The notes: a model not told the origin generated them from the sequence alone. A stretch of 64,000 bases of DNA from Siphonobacter curvatus (GCF_002943425.1 NZ_PTRA01000001.1:2356001-2420000); one strand, 5' to 3'; positions 33,383-42,499 are shown, counted from the first letter of the stretch. Made by a program: numbers and translations.

Positions 33383-34573
33383 ATGGACGGACTAACTAAA
33401 ACCAGCAGAACGACTGCACAGGTATCTATGTTGCCGGTATATATCGTATCACTGGCTACTTTCATCATATTTTTTCAAGGCTTCATGGTAGCACCGCTGC
33501 TGCCCATGCTTTCCAAACAGTTTACCACTACTGTCCGGCACGTCAGCTTTATTGAACCTGCCTATCTGCTCGGGTATGGACTGTTTACTTTGGTGTATGC
33601 ACCGCTTAGCGACCGCTTCGGCAGGTTCCGGATTATTGCCTTTTGCCTCTTTGTGTTTTCCTTGCTTACCTTATTAACAGCCTTCGTCAATGGAATTAAT
33701 CAGATGATCTTCCTAAGGCTGTTAACAGGCATCGGTGCTGCGGGTGTTGCCCCTACGACCATTAGTTGGATTAGTGATACCTATCCTTACGAAAAACGCG
33801 GACACGCCCTAGGGATTTTCTTCGGCAGTATGGCAGGGGGTACAGCCTTTGGATCCAGTGCCGGGGCATTGATTACTTCTTTTGTAAGCTGGCGATGGCT
33901 TTTTGTAGGGGTCGCAGCAATTGGCTTGGTTATTTTTATGCTGACATTGCGACAAAAAAACAACTTCGAGAAAAGGGAAGCTGTGGCCAAAACCAAGGAT
34001 AGTATTTTGCGGTCTTTCCACACAATCTTATCGACTGAAAGGGCAAGGTATACCTATTTTTATGTATTGGTCAATGGAATGTTCCATAGCGGTGTCTTTG
34101 CCTGGTTAGGTTATTTCTTTTACAAGAATTATGGACTGAACGAACGTCAGATTGGTCTTGCCTTATTAGGTTACGGTATTCCTGGACTATTGTTTGGGCC
34201 ATTGTTAGGAAGGCTGGCTGATCGTTATGGGAGAAATAAAATTATCCCCATCGGCCTGTTTCTTGGGGCAGTTTCTGTGTTGCTGTTAAGCCAGAATTTT
34301 AGCCTTGCCGCTTCCTGCCTTTTAGTAGCCCTGCTTTCTTTTGGGTTTGATTTATCTCATCCGTTATTTGCCGCTATTGTCACCACGTTTAGCTCTAAAA
34401 AAGGTGCGGCTACAGGACTTTTCGCTTTTTTCCTTTTTTCAGGCTACGGCCTCGGAAGTCTGGTATTGAGCCTGATCGTCGATATCGGTCTAGATAAAGC
34501 ATTCAAACTATTTGGAGCTGGTATTCTCGTGGCGGCTGTTTTTTCCATAGCTGTTTTCAGGAAAGAAAAGTAG
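33383..34573 (+). CDS. MFS transporter (drug/metabolite exporter type)
   Basis: A 12-helix major facilitator of about 396 residues, located in the inner membrane. The motif-A-like loop YAPLSDRFGRFRII and its second-half counterpart LLGRLADRYGRNKII are visible, and RLLTGIGAAGVAPTTISWI fits motif C of the antiporter group. The ORF can begin at 33335, but the ATG at 33383 (MDGLTKTSRTTAQ) places about 15 residues before helix 1. It follows the AraC gene closely and is likely regulated by it. Substrate unknown. Confidence 0.88.
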   Translation: MDGLTKTSRTTAQVSMLPVYIVSLATFIIFFQGFMVAPLLPMLSKQFTTTVRHVSFIEPAYLLGYGLFTLVYAPLSDRFGRFRIIAFCLFVFSLLTLLTAFVNGINQMIFLRLLTGIGAAGVAPTTISWISDTYPYEKRGHALGIFFGSMAGGTAFGSSAGALITSFVSWRWLFVGVAAIGLVIFMLTLRQKNNFEKREAVAKTKDSILRSFHTILSTERARYTYFYVLVNGMFHSGVFAWLGYFFYKNYGLNERQIGLALLGYGIPGLLFGPLLGRLADRYGRNKIIPIGLFLGAVSVLLLSQNFSLAASCLLVALLSFGFDLSHPLFAAIVTTFSSKKGAATGLFAFFLFSGYGLGSLVLSLIVDIGLDKAFKLFGAGILVAAVFSIAVFRKEK

Positions 34574-35004
34574 GAACAACATTCACACCTATGCTTCCTA
34601 TAGTTTTTCACTCATTTACTAAGTTACTTCCTTTGAGTTATCGAATATTTTATGCTACTGTCATTGGCTTTCCATCTAACTCAGTTCGAAAAATCAACTT
34701 ATTCATTTTTATTACTTGCAATTATTTGAATAAAAAGCGTGGGTTAATCCCCACCAGTTTTGATAATTCGCCACTACACATTTCACTCGGTTGTTAGGGG
34801 TTAGAGGCCGGACAGGTATCTCCTTAACTACAGGTTTAAAGTAGTTTAAAGTTTGAATGAGGCATGAAACACGTTTGGTCTTTTGTAATTTACTAGCTAT
34901 CAAACTTTTCAAACCATAAAAGTGACAATTGGCAAGAGCTTACTAGCCGCTAGTCTTTTAAACCTTAAACCCGTTCAAACCAACGTAAACTCGCTTCACT
35001 TCCT
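34574..35004. other. Gene-free spacer with CAAACTT/TTTAAA-rich sequence
   Basis: A 431-bp spacer. A 68-codon ORF at 34591-34797 is of biased composition, has no start signals and is rejected. The second half (34830-34995) contains many CAAACTT, TTTAAA and AAACGTTT-like words resembling those at 4441-4638. A weak GTGGG/CCCAC hairpin is at about 34739. No RNA gene was seen. Confidence 0.5.
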
Positions 35005-35688
35005 ATGAAAAAAATAGTTGTATTAAGCGGAGCTGGTATTTCCGCCGAAAGTGGCATTAAGACCTTTCGGGATTCGGATGGTCTTTGGGAAAACTATCGT
35101 ATTGAAGACGTTGCCACACCAGAGGCCTGGCGAAGAGATCAGGCTCTGGTGCTTGACTTCTATAACCAACGCCGCAAACAGGCTCTGACTGCTGAACCCA
35201 ATGCAGCTCATCACATTTTAGCCGAACTTGAAAAAGATTTCGAAGTTCAGATCATTACGCAAAACGTAGATAACCTGCACGAGCGGGCGGGCAGTACGCA
35301 CGTCTTACATTTACACGGGGAGTTATTCAAAGCCCGCTCAACGAAAAATCCGGCCTTGATTTATGAGCTGGGGGACTGGGCTCTCAACGTAGGCGATCAG
35401 TGCGAACTGGGCAGCCAGTTGCGACCGCATATTGTGTGGTTTGGAGAGGAGGTTCCGGCCATTCAGGAAGCAATTCCGTACTGCGAGGAAGCGGATGTAT
35501 TCATCGTGGTTGGCACCTCTTTGCAGGTGTATCCAGCGGCAGGTCTAGTTGATTTTGTTCGTCCGAATACGCCCGTTTACGTAGTCGATCCGAACCTACC
35601 CTCCGTTTCACGTCGGAAAAATGTAACGTATATTGCTGAAAAAGCCAGTCTGGGTTTACAAATGATTCAAAATCAATTGCAAGCTTAA
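35005..35688 (+). CDS. cobB: Sir2-family NAD-dependent deacylase (CobB class)
   Basis: A 227-residue sirtuin. GAGISAESGIKTFRD binds NAD, QNVDNLHERAGS is the second NAD/catalytic motif and His104 in LHLHGELF is the general base. Tyr53 and Arg56 (FYNQR) match the YxxR signature of class III enzymes that prefer succinyl- or malonyl-lysine. The zinc tetracysteine is absent: only two Cys occur in the whole protein (133 and 160), and the region between LHGELF and QLRPHIVWFGE contains just one. It would be cytosolic, removing acyl groups from lysines at the cost of NAD. No operon partner is apparent. Confidence 0.9.
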   Translation: MKKIVVLSGAGISAESGIKTFRDSDGLWENYRIEDVATPEAWRRDQALVLDFYNQRRKQALTAEPNAAHHILAELEKDFEVQIITQNVDNLHERAGSTHVLHLHGELFKARSTKNPALIYELGDWALNVGDQCELGSQLRPHIVWFGEEVPAIQEAIPYCEEADVFIVVGTSLQVYPAAGLVDFVRPNTPVYVVDPNLPSVSRRKNVTYIAEKASLGLQMIQNQLQA

Positions 35689-35800
35689 AACACCCGAATG
35701 TCCGGAATCTGGGCCTTTTAACAATAATTAGTAGGCTTTCCCGGACTTTTCTTCCTATTTATGAGTTAATATAGGTGAAATTTCATTAACACGATTTGAT

Positions 35801-37420
35801 ATGCGTAAATGGTTCATTCCGGTAGCACTGCTTGCTGCCCATTTAGCAACCGCTCAGAATCAGGCTCCTGTTACGGAACCGGTAAAGACGAAAGCCCCAA
35901 CCAACTGGTTTAATCTTGACTATTCGGCCGATAAAATCCGCGGCGTAAGTTCAGAGAAAGCCTACGAATTAGTCAAAAAACGTAAATCATCGCCCGTGAT
36001 CGTCGGGGTGATCGATTCCGGAATTGATATTAACCATGAAGATCTGAAATCGAAAATCTGGACCAACCCCAAGGAAATTGCGGGTAACGGTAAGGACGAC
36101 GACAACAACGGCTACGTGGATGACGTGCACGGCTGGAGCTTCCTCGGCAATAAAGACGGACAGAACGTTGATAAGGAAGGCCTGGAACTGACCCGGGAAT
36201 ACGGCAAGTACAAGAAACTTTTCGAAGGAAAAGCGGAAGCCGATATTCCTGCCGATCAGAAAGACGCCTTCACATACTATCAGGAATTAAAAATTGCCTA
36301 CAACGAGAAAGCTCAGGAGTCGAAAATGATGCTTCCGTTGATTGAAAACCTGCTGAAGTCTTATACAGAAGCCGGTGCAACGTTGAAAGAATACCTGAAG
36401 AAGGATACCGTCACGGCGGAAGATGTAGCTAAAATCGATAAAACGACCGCCGATGGTAAGCTGAAGCGGGCGATTGCCGCCTACGAACGCGGTTTCCAAA
36501 TGGGTTACAATGAGAAAGAGTTGCAGGAAGCTTACGATCATTATAAGACGGAAGCTGAAGTACAACTTAATCCGGATTACAACGCCCGTCAGACTATCAT
36601 TGGTGATAATCCCGAAGATACCAAGGATCATAACTACGGCAACAACGACGTGATCGGCCCTGACGCTCGTCACGGTACGCACGTAGCGGGTATCATCGGT
36701 GCTGACCGGAATAATGACCTGGGCATGAAGGGTGTCGCTGATAATGTAAAAATCCTGGTAGTACGGGCAGTACCGGACGGCGATGAACGTGACAAAGACG
36801 TGGCCAATGCCATTCGTTACGCCGTTGACAACGGAGCTCAGATCATCAATATGTCGTTTGGGAAAGCGTATTCACCCCAGAAAGAAGCGGTTGATGAAGC
36901 CGTGAAATACGCGGAATCGAAGAATGTACTGCTGGTTCATGCCGCCGGTAACGAATCACAGAATACGGATGTAGAGCCTAACTTCCCGAACCGTAAACTC
37001 AAATCAGGTAGTGAGCCCAACAACTGGATTGAAGTTGGTGCGTTGAGCTGGGAACCCAACAAAGTGGCCAACTTCTCGAACTACGGTAAAAAAGGCGTCG
37101 ATTTGTTCTCACCCGGCGTGGCTCTGTACTCCACCGTACCCGGTTCTAAATACGAAGAACTGGACGGTACGTCGATGGCCTCTCCGGTAGTTGCGGGTGT
37201 GGCGGCTCTGGTGAAATCTTATTTTCCCAAAATTACGGCCGCTCAGTTACGGCAATTGCTGATTGAATCAACTGTGAAGTTTCCGGAACAACAGGTTAAT
37301 CAGCCCGGTGGCGAAGGTCAGGTTGCCTTTGGCGAACTTTCTAATTCAGGCGGTGAAGTAAACGCTTATAATGCCGTGAAACTGGCCCTAGAATGGGAAA
37401 AAGCGGGTAAGATTAAGTAA
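35801..37420 (+). CDS. Secreted subtilase (S8 serine peptidase)
   Basis: A 539-residue exported protease. The signal peptide ends at LATAQ (about residue 19). The triad is Asp72 in VGVIDSGID, His291 in ARHGTHVAGI and Ser458 in GTSMASPVV. The 219 residues between Asp and His are far more than in subtilisin; the insertion holds a Ca-binding-like DDDNNGYVDDVHGWSF segment followed by Lys/Glu-rich helices (about residues 130-260). There is no long C-terminal domain or sorting tail, so it is probably periplasmic. A terminator with a large loop follows. It stands alone between the sirtuin gene and a repeat-bearing spacer. Confidence 0.92.
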   Translation: MRKWFIPVALLAAHLATAQNQAPVTEPVKTKAPTNWFNLDYSADKIRGVSSEKAYELVKKRKSSPVIVGVIDSGIDINHEDLKSKIWTNPKEIAGNGKDDDNNGYVDDVHGWSFLGNKDGQNVDKEGLELTREYGKYKKLFEGKAEADIPADQKDAFTYYQELKIAYNEKAQESKMMLPLIENLLKSYTEAGATLKEYLKKDTVTAEDVAKIDKTTADGKLKRAIAAYERGFQMGYNEKELQEAYDHYKTEAEVQLNPDYNARQTIIGDNPEDTKDHNYGNNDVIGPDARHGTHVAGIIGADRNNDLGMKGVADNVKILVVRAVPDGDERDKDVANAIRYAVDNGAQIINMSFGKAYSPQKEAVDEAVKYAESKNVLLVHAAGNESQNTDVEPNFPNRKLKSGSEPNNWIEVGALSWEPNKVANFSNYGKKGVDLFSPGVALYSTVPGSKYEELDGTSMASPVVAGVAALVKSYFPKITAAQLRQLLIESTVKFPEQQVNQPGGEGQVAFGELSNSGGEVNAYNAVKLALEWEKAGKIK

Positions 37421-37459
37421 TTTACAGTTTTTGGTTTACAGTTTTCAATTGACTGCGAC

Positions 37460-37521
37460 AACCGGGAAGTTTGGAGGTCTTCTGATGAGGAAGGTATCTA
37501 GACTTCCCGGTTTTGTTTTTG
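37460..37521 (+). terminator. Terminator-like hairpin after the subtilase gene
   Basis: AACCGGGAAGT (37460-37470) pairs with ACTTCCCGGTT (37502-37512) across a 31-base loop, followed by TTTGTTTTT. Confidence 0.6.
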
Positions 37522-37552
37522 TTGCTTACTTAACTCAAGCAAGACCCATTGC

Positions 37553-37582
37553 ATTGGTACAGGTTAGGAAACCTGCACCAAT
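37553..37582. repeat. Dispersed repeat module C, copy 2 (complete hairpin)
   Basis: ATTGGTACAGGTT and AACCTGCACCAAT form a 13-bp stem with one mismatch and a four-base AGGA loop. Its reverse complement contains the sequence kept at 26829-26850. Confidence 0.55.
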
Positions 37583-37604
37583 GTTTTCCTTTTTAAGTAA
37601 GTAT

Positions 37605-37654
37605 ACCAACCCCGGAGGGATTTAATATACTTTGCCCCCTATGCAATGCGGGGA
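37605..37654 (-). repeat. Dispersed repeat module B, copy 2
   Basis: Reverse complement of the module at 26588-26636 with a few substitutions. It contains an internal CCCCC/GGGG hairpin. Confidence 0.6.
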
Positions 37655-37655
37655 A

Positions 37656-37713
37656 CCGACCCGCCCGGTAAGCACAGCCTACCAACTAAAAAATCCGTAG
37701 CAAATGCTACGGA
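37656..37713 (-). repeat. Dispersed repeat module A, copy 2
   Basis: Reverse complement of the module at 26757-26812. It ends in the 20-bp palindrome TCCGTAGC...GCTACGGA at 37694-37713, perfectly self-complementary except for the central bases. Modules A and B abut here but are about 120 bp apart in the other copy. Confidence 0.7.
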
Positions 37714-37767
37714 TGGCCCATCCCACTATATTCATTGGGTTTATCCTACCAAAATTGAAAACCGGCC

Positions 37768-38370
37768 TCACCCCCGCTTCAATCCTTCCCAAACCGTATT
37801 TACGGCCGTATTCAGCAACATAACATCCAGCGTCAAATCACCCGAAAGTTTCATTTTTACGACAGCAGTAATATTACCATAGACCATCCAGGCCATCAAG
37901 CGGGAGGAGATGTCTTTCAATTGTCCCGTGTGAATACCTTTTCGTAAAAACTCCCAGAGTGGCTGATAAAAGTTGAACATCTCCTCTTTGGAGAGCTTGT
38001 TCATAATGGGCGAATTGGCGTAATGCTCAATAAACAGAAACTGATCGGGATGGCTTACATAGTAGTCGTACAAACCCAGAAATACACTTCTGAACCGATC
38101 TCGGTACGGCTTAGTCGTATCATCACTTTCCTGAATCACCAGAGCAATTTTGTCCCGGTACAGCAGGAAAAGCTCATCAATCAGTTGCTCCTTGCTTTCG
38201 AAGTAATGATAAATCGTTCCGGCGGCTACGTTGGCGTGCTGAGCAACCATACTCATAGGTGTGGCATGGAACCCATTCTTTGAAATCAAATCCAGCGTAG
38301 CCTCCAGAATTGCTGTGCGTTTATCCAGGGGTCTGTCTGATTTTTTAGGGGTATCAAGCCGTTTCGCCAT
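37768..38370 (-). CDS. TetR/AcrR-family transcriptional regulator
   Basis: A 200-residue regulator with an N-terminal TetR helix-turn-helix (residues about 18-62: AILEATLDLISKNGFHATPM and VAAGTIYHYFESKEQL). The C-terminal ligand/dimerisation domain is helical and not assignable. It lies 51 bp downstream of the DUF1460 gene on the same strand, so it may be the last gene of the minus-strand group GH13, transporter, DUF1460, TetR. Whether it controls the maltose genes is open; no operator was found. Confidence 0.88.
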   Translation of the reverse strand: MAKRLDTPKKSDRPLDKRTAILEATLDLISKNGFHATPMSMVAQHANVAAGTIYHYFESKEQLIDELFLLYRDKIALVIQESDDTTKPYRDRFRSVFLGLYDYYVSHPDQFLFIEHYANSPIMNKLSKEEMFNFYQPLWEFLRKGIHTGQLKDISSRLMAWMVYGNITAVVKMKLSGDLTLDVMLLNTAVNTVWEGLKRG

Positions 38371-38421
38371 GCCTCGTAGCCTTTGTTAAATAGTCAATGG
38401 ATTTGAGTTCGTACTCGTGAT

Positions 38422-39222
38422 TTATTGTAGACGAGCCACAATGATACCCGTCTGATCCCGGTGCCGGTTCAAATACGCTGCCAACGGTTCCGCCGAAATC
38501 ACCACTTTTTTCTGATCTGTTGAGGCGTGCAGCAAATACACCTTCCCCCCTTTTTGGTACGCAAATCCTTCGTGTGAAACATCCAGTCCAGCTTTGGCTG
38601 AGGTAATACCAATGATATCGCCTGTTCGTAGTTTTGACTCGATGGCAGAAAACTTATCCTTCGGAATGTAGTACTTCTGAATCTGATTCAAGGCCTGTTC
38701 GAGCGACTGTACTCGCTCGAAATTCTGCGAATCGGCCAGTTGAGCGTATAGATTCCGGTGCTTCGTCATGAAATCAATGGGTTTGTTGTAGGGCACGCCG
38801 CCCCACGCCTCTGCCATCAATCGAGCTTCACCGTATCCAACCAGTTGTTGTAAGAAGGATGAAAAGTAATGTTGCCGACTTCCATACCCCTGTACCTTCC
38901 CCTGATCGTAGCGATACCGGGCTAATTGGTGCTTGAAGTGATCCACAGTCAGCGTATCGGACTCAATAGTTTGGGTAAGAGCCAGTACGTTTTCCACAAA
39001 CGTCGTACAATCCAGTTCTCGCAAGTTTATCACCAGCTGTTCATCGCCGGGTTGTTCGAGAGTACGGGCCACGTAAGGCGTATTGAGAAAACTCAGGGCT
39101 ACGGTACCCGCCGTTTCTCCCGGCGTCTGACCCTTCGGAATTAGAAGCTTTTGCTGAATTAGCTCCAGGTCACCCATGACGAAGGCCAGCCATAAGCCAA
39201 GCCACATACTTACCTTTATCAT
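38422..39222 (-). CDS. DUF1460 protein, NlpC/P60-like fold
   Basis: A 266-residue exported protein with an N-terminal hydrophobic segment (MIKVSMWLGLWLAFVMG). DUF1460 members resemble papain-like NlpC/P60 amidases. The candidate nucleophile is Cys in LRELDCTTFVEN and the catalytic His lies in DVSHEGFAYQ; the SKLRTGDIIGITS segment matches the core strand. A peptidoglycan-amidase role is likely but unproven. It begins 24 bp after the transporter gene on the same strand and would be cotranscribed with the maltose genes, which is an odd functional mix. Confidence 0.85.
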   Translation of the reverse strand: MIKVSMWLGLWLAFVMGDLELIQQKLLIPKGQTPGETAGTVALSFLNTPYVARTLEQPGDEQLVINLRELDCTTFVENVLALTQTIESDTLTVDHFKHQLARYRYDQGKVQGYGSRQHYFSSFLQQLVGYGEARLMAEAWGGVPYNKPIDFMTKHRNLYAQLADSQNFERVQSLEQALNQIQKYYIPKDKFSAIESKLRTGDIIGITSAKAGLDVSHEGFAYQKGGKVYLLHASTDQKKVVISAEPLAAYLNRHRDQTGIIVARLQ

Positions 39223-39246
39223 TGACTGAATACGTAGAATCGTTTG

Positions 39247-40575
39247 TTAAGCCTTCTCTTCATCATCGACACGCAGGGTCATTAACCCCGCAATGATCAA
39301 TAAAATTCCCCCAAAGACGATAACCTGAATCGGAGCCCAACCTACCAGCTTGATGAGATAGGATAAGCCCAGGCTCGCCAGAAACTGAGGGAATACAATA
39401 AAGAAGTTGAATACGCCCATAAAGTAACCCATTCGTTCAGCAGGTAGGCTACCGGATAATAAAGCGTAGGGTATGGTCAGAATACTCGTCCAGGCAATAC
39501 CGACGCCCGTCATTGACAATAACAGCCACTGGTGATCTTGTATGAAATAGATCGAAATCAGTCCAACCCCTCCGATAACCAAACTTAGCAAATGGGTCAT
39601 TCGCCGTCCGATTCGGGCGGCAATAGTTGGAACCAGTAAGGAGAAAAGAGCCGAGACGCCATTGTACACCGCAAATGCCGTCCCTACAAAATTTGCCCCT
39701 TCATTGTACCGTTCGGAATGCGTATCGCTGGTTCCGTAGATGTGTTCTGTTACGGCATTGGTCGTATAAATCCACATGCAAAACAGCCCAAACCAGGTGA
39801 AAAACTGTACAACGGCCAGTTGACGCATCACCTTAGGCATTTGAAACAAGCCCGAAAAGGTTTCCTTGAATTCATCGCCCAGCCGTCGATTTCGTCCTTC
39901 CTGACGAAAGGCTTCCAGATTTTCGGGTGGATATTCTTTCGTAGTGAGTACGGTATACGAGACGCAGGAAATAAAAGCGGCAGCTCCCAGGTAATACGAC
40001 CATCGAACCGAGTTCGGAATTTCCCCCGGATCTGCCGTATTTGCTACGCCGAGGTACGTAAAAATAGCGGGCAGTGCCGACGCCACTACCGCTCCCACGC
40101 CAATGAAAAAGCTTTGCATGGCAAATCCGGACGTACGTTGTTCACTGGGCAGCAGGTCGCCCACAAAGGCCCGGAACGGTTCCATCGAAATGTTGATCGA
40201 TGCATCCAGAATCCAGAGCATACTGCCCGCCATCCAGAGACTGGAGGAATTGGGCATGAAAATCAGAGCCAGCGTAGCAAATACGGCTCCAAAGAAAAAA
40301 AACGGTCGCCGCCGCCCCCACTTGGGGTGCCAGGTTCGGTCACTGAAGTAGCCAATGATGGGCTGTACCAACATGCCCGTCAGCGGAGCCGCAATCCATA
40401 ACAAAGGGATTTCTTCGGCGTCTGCTCCGAGGGTGGAAAAAATGCGACTCGTATTGGCGTTTTGCAGAGCAAAGCCAAATTGAATGCCCATGAACCCGAA
40501 GCTCATGTTCCAGATTTGCCAGAACGATAACCGGGGTTTTGAGAAAACGGAAGCAGAAGCGGGGGAACCGGGCAT
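39247..40575 (-). CDS. SLC45-type MFS sugar transporter
   Basis: An inner-membrane transporter of about 442 residues with 12 predicted helices. The loop after helix 2 (IIGYFSDRTWHPKWGRRRPF) carries the GRRRPF signature of SLC45/GPH-like sucrose and maltose carriers, and a conserved FALQNANTSRIF lies in helix 1. The frame extends to a TTG at 40614 overlapping the upstream amylase stop, but the ATG at 40575 leaves a 22-bp gap. Position in the locus makes maltose or malto-oligosaccharide/H+ symport the likely function. Confidence 0.88.
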   Translation of the reverse strand: MPGSPASASVFSKPRLSFWQIWNMSFGFMGIQFGFALQNANTSRIFSTLGADAEEIPLLWIAAPLTGMLVQPIIGYFSDRTWHPKWGRRRPFFFFGAVFATLALIFMPNSSSLWMAGSMLWILDASINISMEPFRAFVGDLLPSEQRTSGFAMQSFFIGVGAVVASALPAIFTYLGVANTADPGEIPNSVRWSYYLGAAAFISCVSYTVLTTKEYPPENLEAFRQEGRNRRLGDEFKETFSGLFQMPKVMRQLAVVQFFTWFGLFCMWIYTTNAVTEHIYGTSDTHSERYNEGANFVGTAFAVYNGVSALFSLLVPTIAARIGRRMTHLLSLVIGGVGLISIYFIQDHQWLLLSMTGVGIAWTSILTIPYALLSGSLPAERMGYFMGVFNFFIVFPQFLASLGLSYLIKLVGWAPIQVIVFGGILLIIAGLMTLRVDDEEKA

Positions 40576-40597
40576 TCGCGTAGGGAATGGATTACGT

Positions 40598-42319
40598 TTA
40601 GGGAGTGATTTCAAAAATCAACGCACTGTTGGCCGGAATTTGGACGGCAATTCCATCCGTAGCCTGGAAGCTTCCTTTTACTTTTTTGTTCAGGAAAATC
40701 TCCTTGTACGCATACGATGCCTGCGGTGAAAGGCCCGCCATATTCCAGAACAATTCGGGAATTCGTACCGAAGTTTGATACGTCTGCGTCCGACTGAAAT
40801 TCGTTACGATCAGTAACAGCTGATTTTCGGTGTACCGCAGGTAACTATACAGTTTCGATTCGTCGTAGCCTGCGGATTGACCGCCCCCATTCACGTACTG
40901 TAAATCAAAGAAATTACCGTATTGAATGGCTTCCGACTTGCGGCAGAGTTTATTTACGGCTAAGTAGAAATCGTACAGCTTTTTCTCTTCGGGCGATAAT
41001 AGTCCGCCGTCGAATTTCCCCTCATTCATCCATTTCTGCCACTGCGGCACCCGCCACCAGTCGAACAACGTAGTTCGGCCATCGTTCGTCTGGAACCCTT
41101 CGGCTTCGGCAGCGGGCTCGCCTACTTCCTGTCCGAAATAGTACATCACCGGACCGCGTCCCTGCGTGGCACTTACCACCCAGGCGGGAATGGCATACTC
41201 GGCTTTTCCGGCAAAAAACTCACTGGCAATCCGTTGCTCATCGTGATTTTCCAGGAAACGTAACATGTGTTTCTCAATATCACCAGACTCGTGTTGCCAC
41301 ACCCGCGTAATGCCCGAAGCATGTCCCCGATCTTCCATCAGCTCCCGCAGCGTATCGTACATTCCTACTTTGTCGTACAGGTAATCAAACTGACCTACGT
41401 GGATGTAGTTGTGGTACCGTAGCGGATTATAAATTTCAGCAATGAAAATAATGTCTCCTTTGGCTTTAATCTGGGGAATACACCAGGCCCAGAATTCCAC
41501 CGGCACCATCTCAGCCATATCGCAGCGGAAGCCATCTACGCCTTTCGCCACCCAGTACAGCAGAATGTCCCGCATTTTTAGCCAAGTATCCGGAATGGGG
41601 TCGAAGTGACAGGAACGCCCATTCTGGTAATCAACGCCGTAATTAAGTTTACTCGTTTCGTACCAGTCATTGATACTGGGTTGAGCCTGAAACACGTCAT
41701 TTCCCGTGGCTCGGGCCGGATATTCAAAGTACGGGTGCGGGGATTCGATGGGCAGGTGAACACCCTCCGGAATGGCAAACTCTTCGTTCGGCAGATAATA
41801 GAAATTATTGGCCGGAGAAAACGCCTGCGTATCCGCGTCCGTTTCGCCAAAATCAAGCACCCCGGCGGGTTTGGCATCAGAGTGATACTGACGAGCCACG
41901 TGATTCGGTACAAAATCAATAATCAGCTTTAGCTTCTGAGCGTGGACCCGTTTCACCATCGCTTCAAACTCTTCCATCCGCCGCGAAGGGTCCTGAGCCA
42001 GGAAGGGATTCACGTCGTAGTAGTCTTTGATGGCATACGGCGAGCCGGCCCGACCTTTTACCACCGCCGGATGATCTTTGGGAATACCAAGAGCCGAAAA
42101 ATCTTCCATGGTGGCGTGTTCCAGCACACCCATCGTCCAGACGTGGGTCATACCGAAATTTTTCAAATTTTTCAGAGCGGTATCACTGACATCCCTAAAC
42201 GTGCCGGTACCGTTTTCACTCAACGAGCCCCAGGGTTTTACTTGCGACTGTTTATTACCGAACAAACGAATGGTCAATTCATAAATGAGCAGCTTGTCGT
42301 TTTGCTTTTCTACAGACAT
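40598..42319 (-). CDS. Cytoplasmic GH13 alpha-amylase-family enzyme
   Basis: A 573-residue glycoside hydrolase family 13 enzyme without a signal peptide. The family regions are visible: DFVPNHVAR (region I), GFRCDMAEM with the nucleophile Asp (region II), FIAEIYNP with the acid/base Glu (region III) and FLENHDEQR with the stabilising Asp (region IV). It likely acts on imported malto-oligosaccharides. It is the first gene of the minus-strand unit, 22 bp upstream of the transporter start, and diverges from the secreted GH13 gene across a 225-bp promoter region. Specificity cannot be read with confidence. Confidence 0.9.
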   Translation of the reverse strand: MSVEKQNDKLLIYELTIRLFGNKQSQVKPWGSLSENGTGTFRDVSDTALKNLKNFGMTHVWTMGVLEHATMEDFSALGIPKDHPAVVKGRAGSPYAIKDYYDVNPFLAQDPSRRMEEFEAMVKRVHAQKLKLIIDFVPNHVARQYHSDAKPAGVLDFGETDADTQAFSPANNFYYLPNEEFAIPEGVHLPIESPHPYFEYPARATGNDVFQAQPSINDWYETSKLNYGVDYQNGRSCHFDPIPDTWLKMRDILLYWVAKGVDGFRCDMAEMVPVEFWAWCIPQIKAKGDIIFIAEIYNPLRYHNYIHVGQFDYLYDKVGMYDTLRELMEDRGHASGITRVWQHESGDIEKHMLRFLENHDEQRIASEFFAGKAEYAIPAWVVSATQGRGPVMYYFGQEVGEPAAEAEGFQTNDGRTTLFDWWRVPQWQKWMNEGKFDGGLLSPEEKKLYDFYLAVNKLCRKSEAIQYGNFFDLQYVNGGGQSAGYDESKLYSYLRYTENQLLLIVTNFSRTQTYQTSVRIPELFWNMAGLSPQASYAYKEIFLNKKVKGSFQATDGIAVQIPANSALIFEITP

Positions 42320-42499
42320 GGTTGTTTTCTTGGGAAGTTATGGAATGACACTACCGCATTTTCACCGGAAGTGTTTCAAAAATCAGGGTTGTGAATCACA
42401 CTTTCGAATTCTTTTCCCGACTATTTTTTCTTTACTGATGCCCTTAACTATCATTAAGTATCCAAATCAATCAATTTTATCGCAACAAATTAATATTTC

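Noticed and set aside
34591-34797. 68-codon ORF after the MFS gene
   Set aside because: Biased composition (Phe, Ile, Leu, Ser), no family resemblance and no start signals; lies in an AT-rich spacer.
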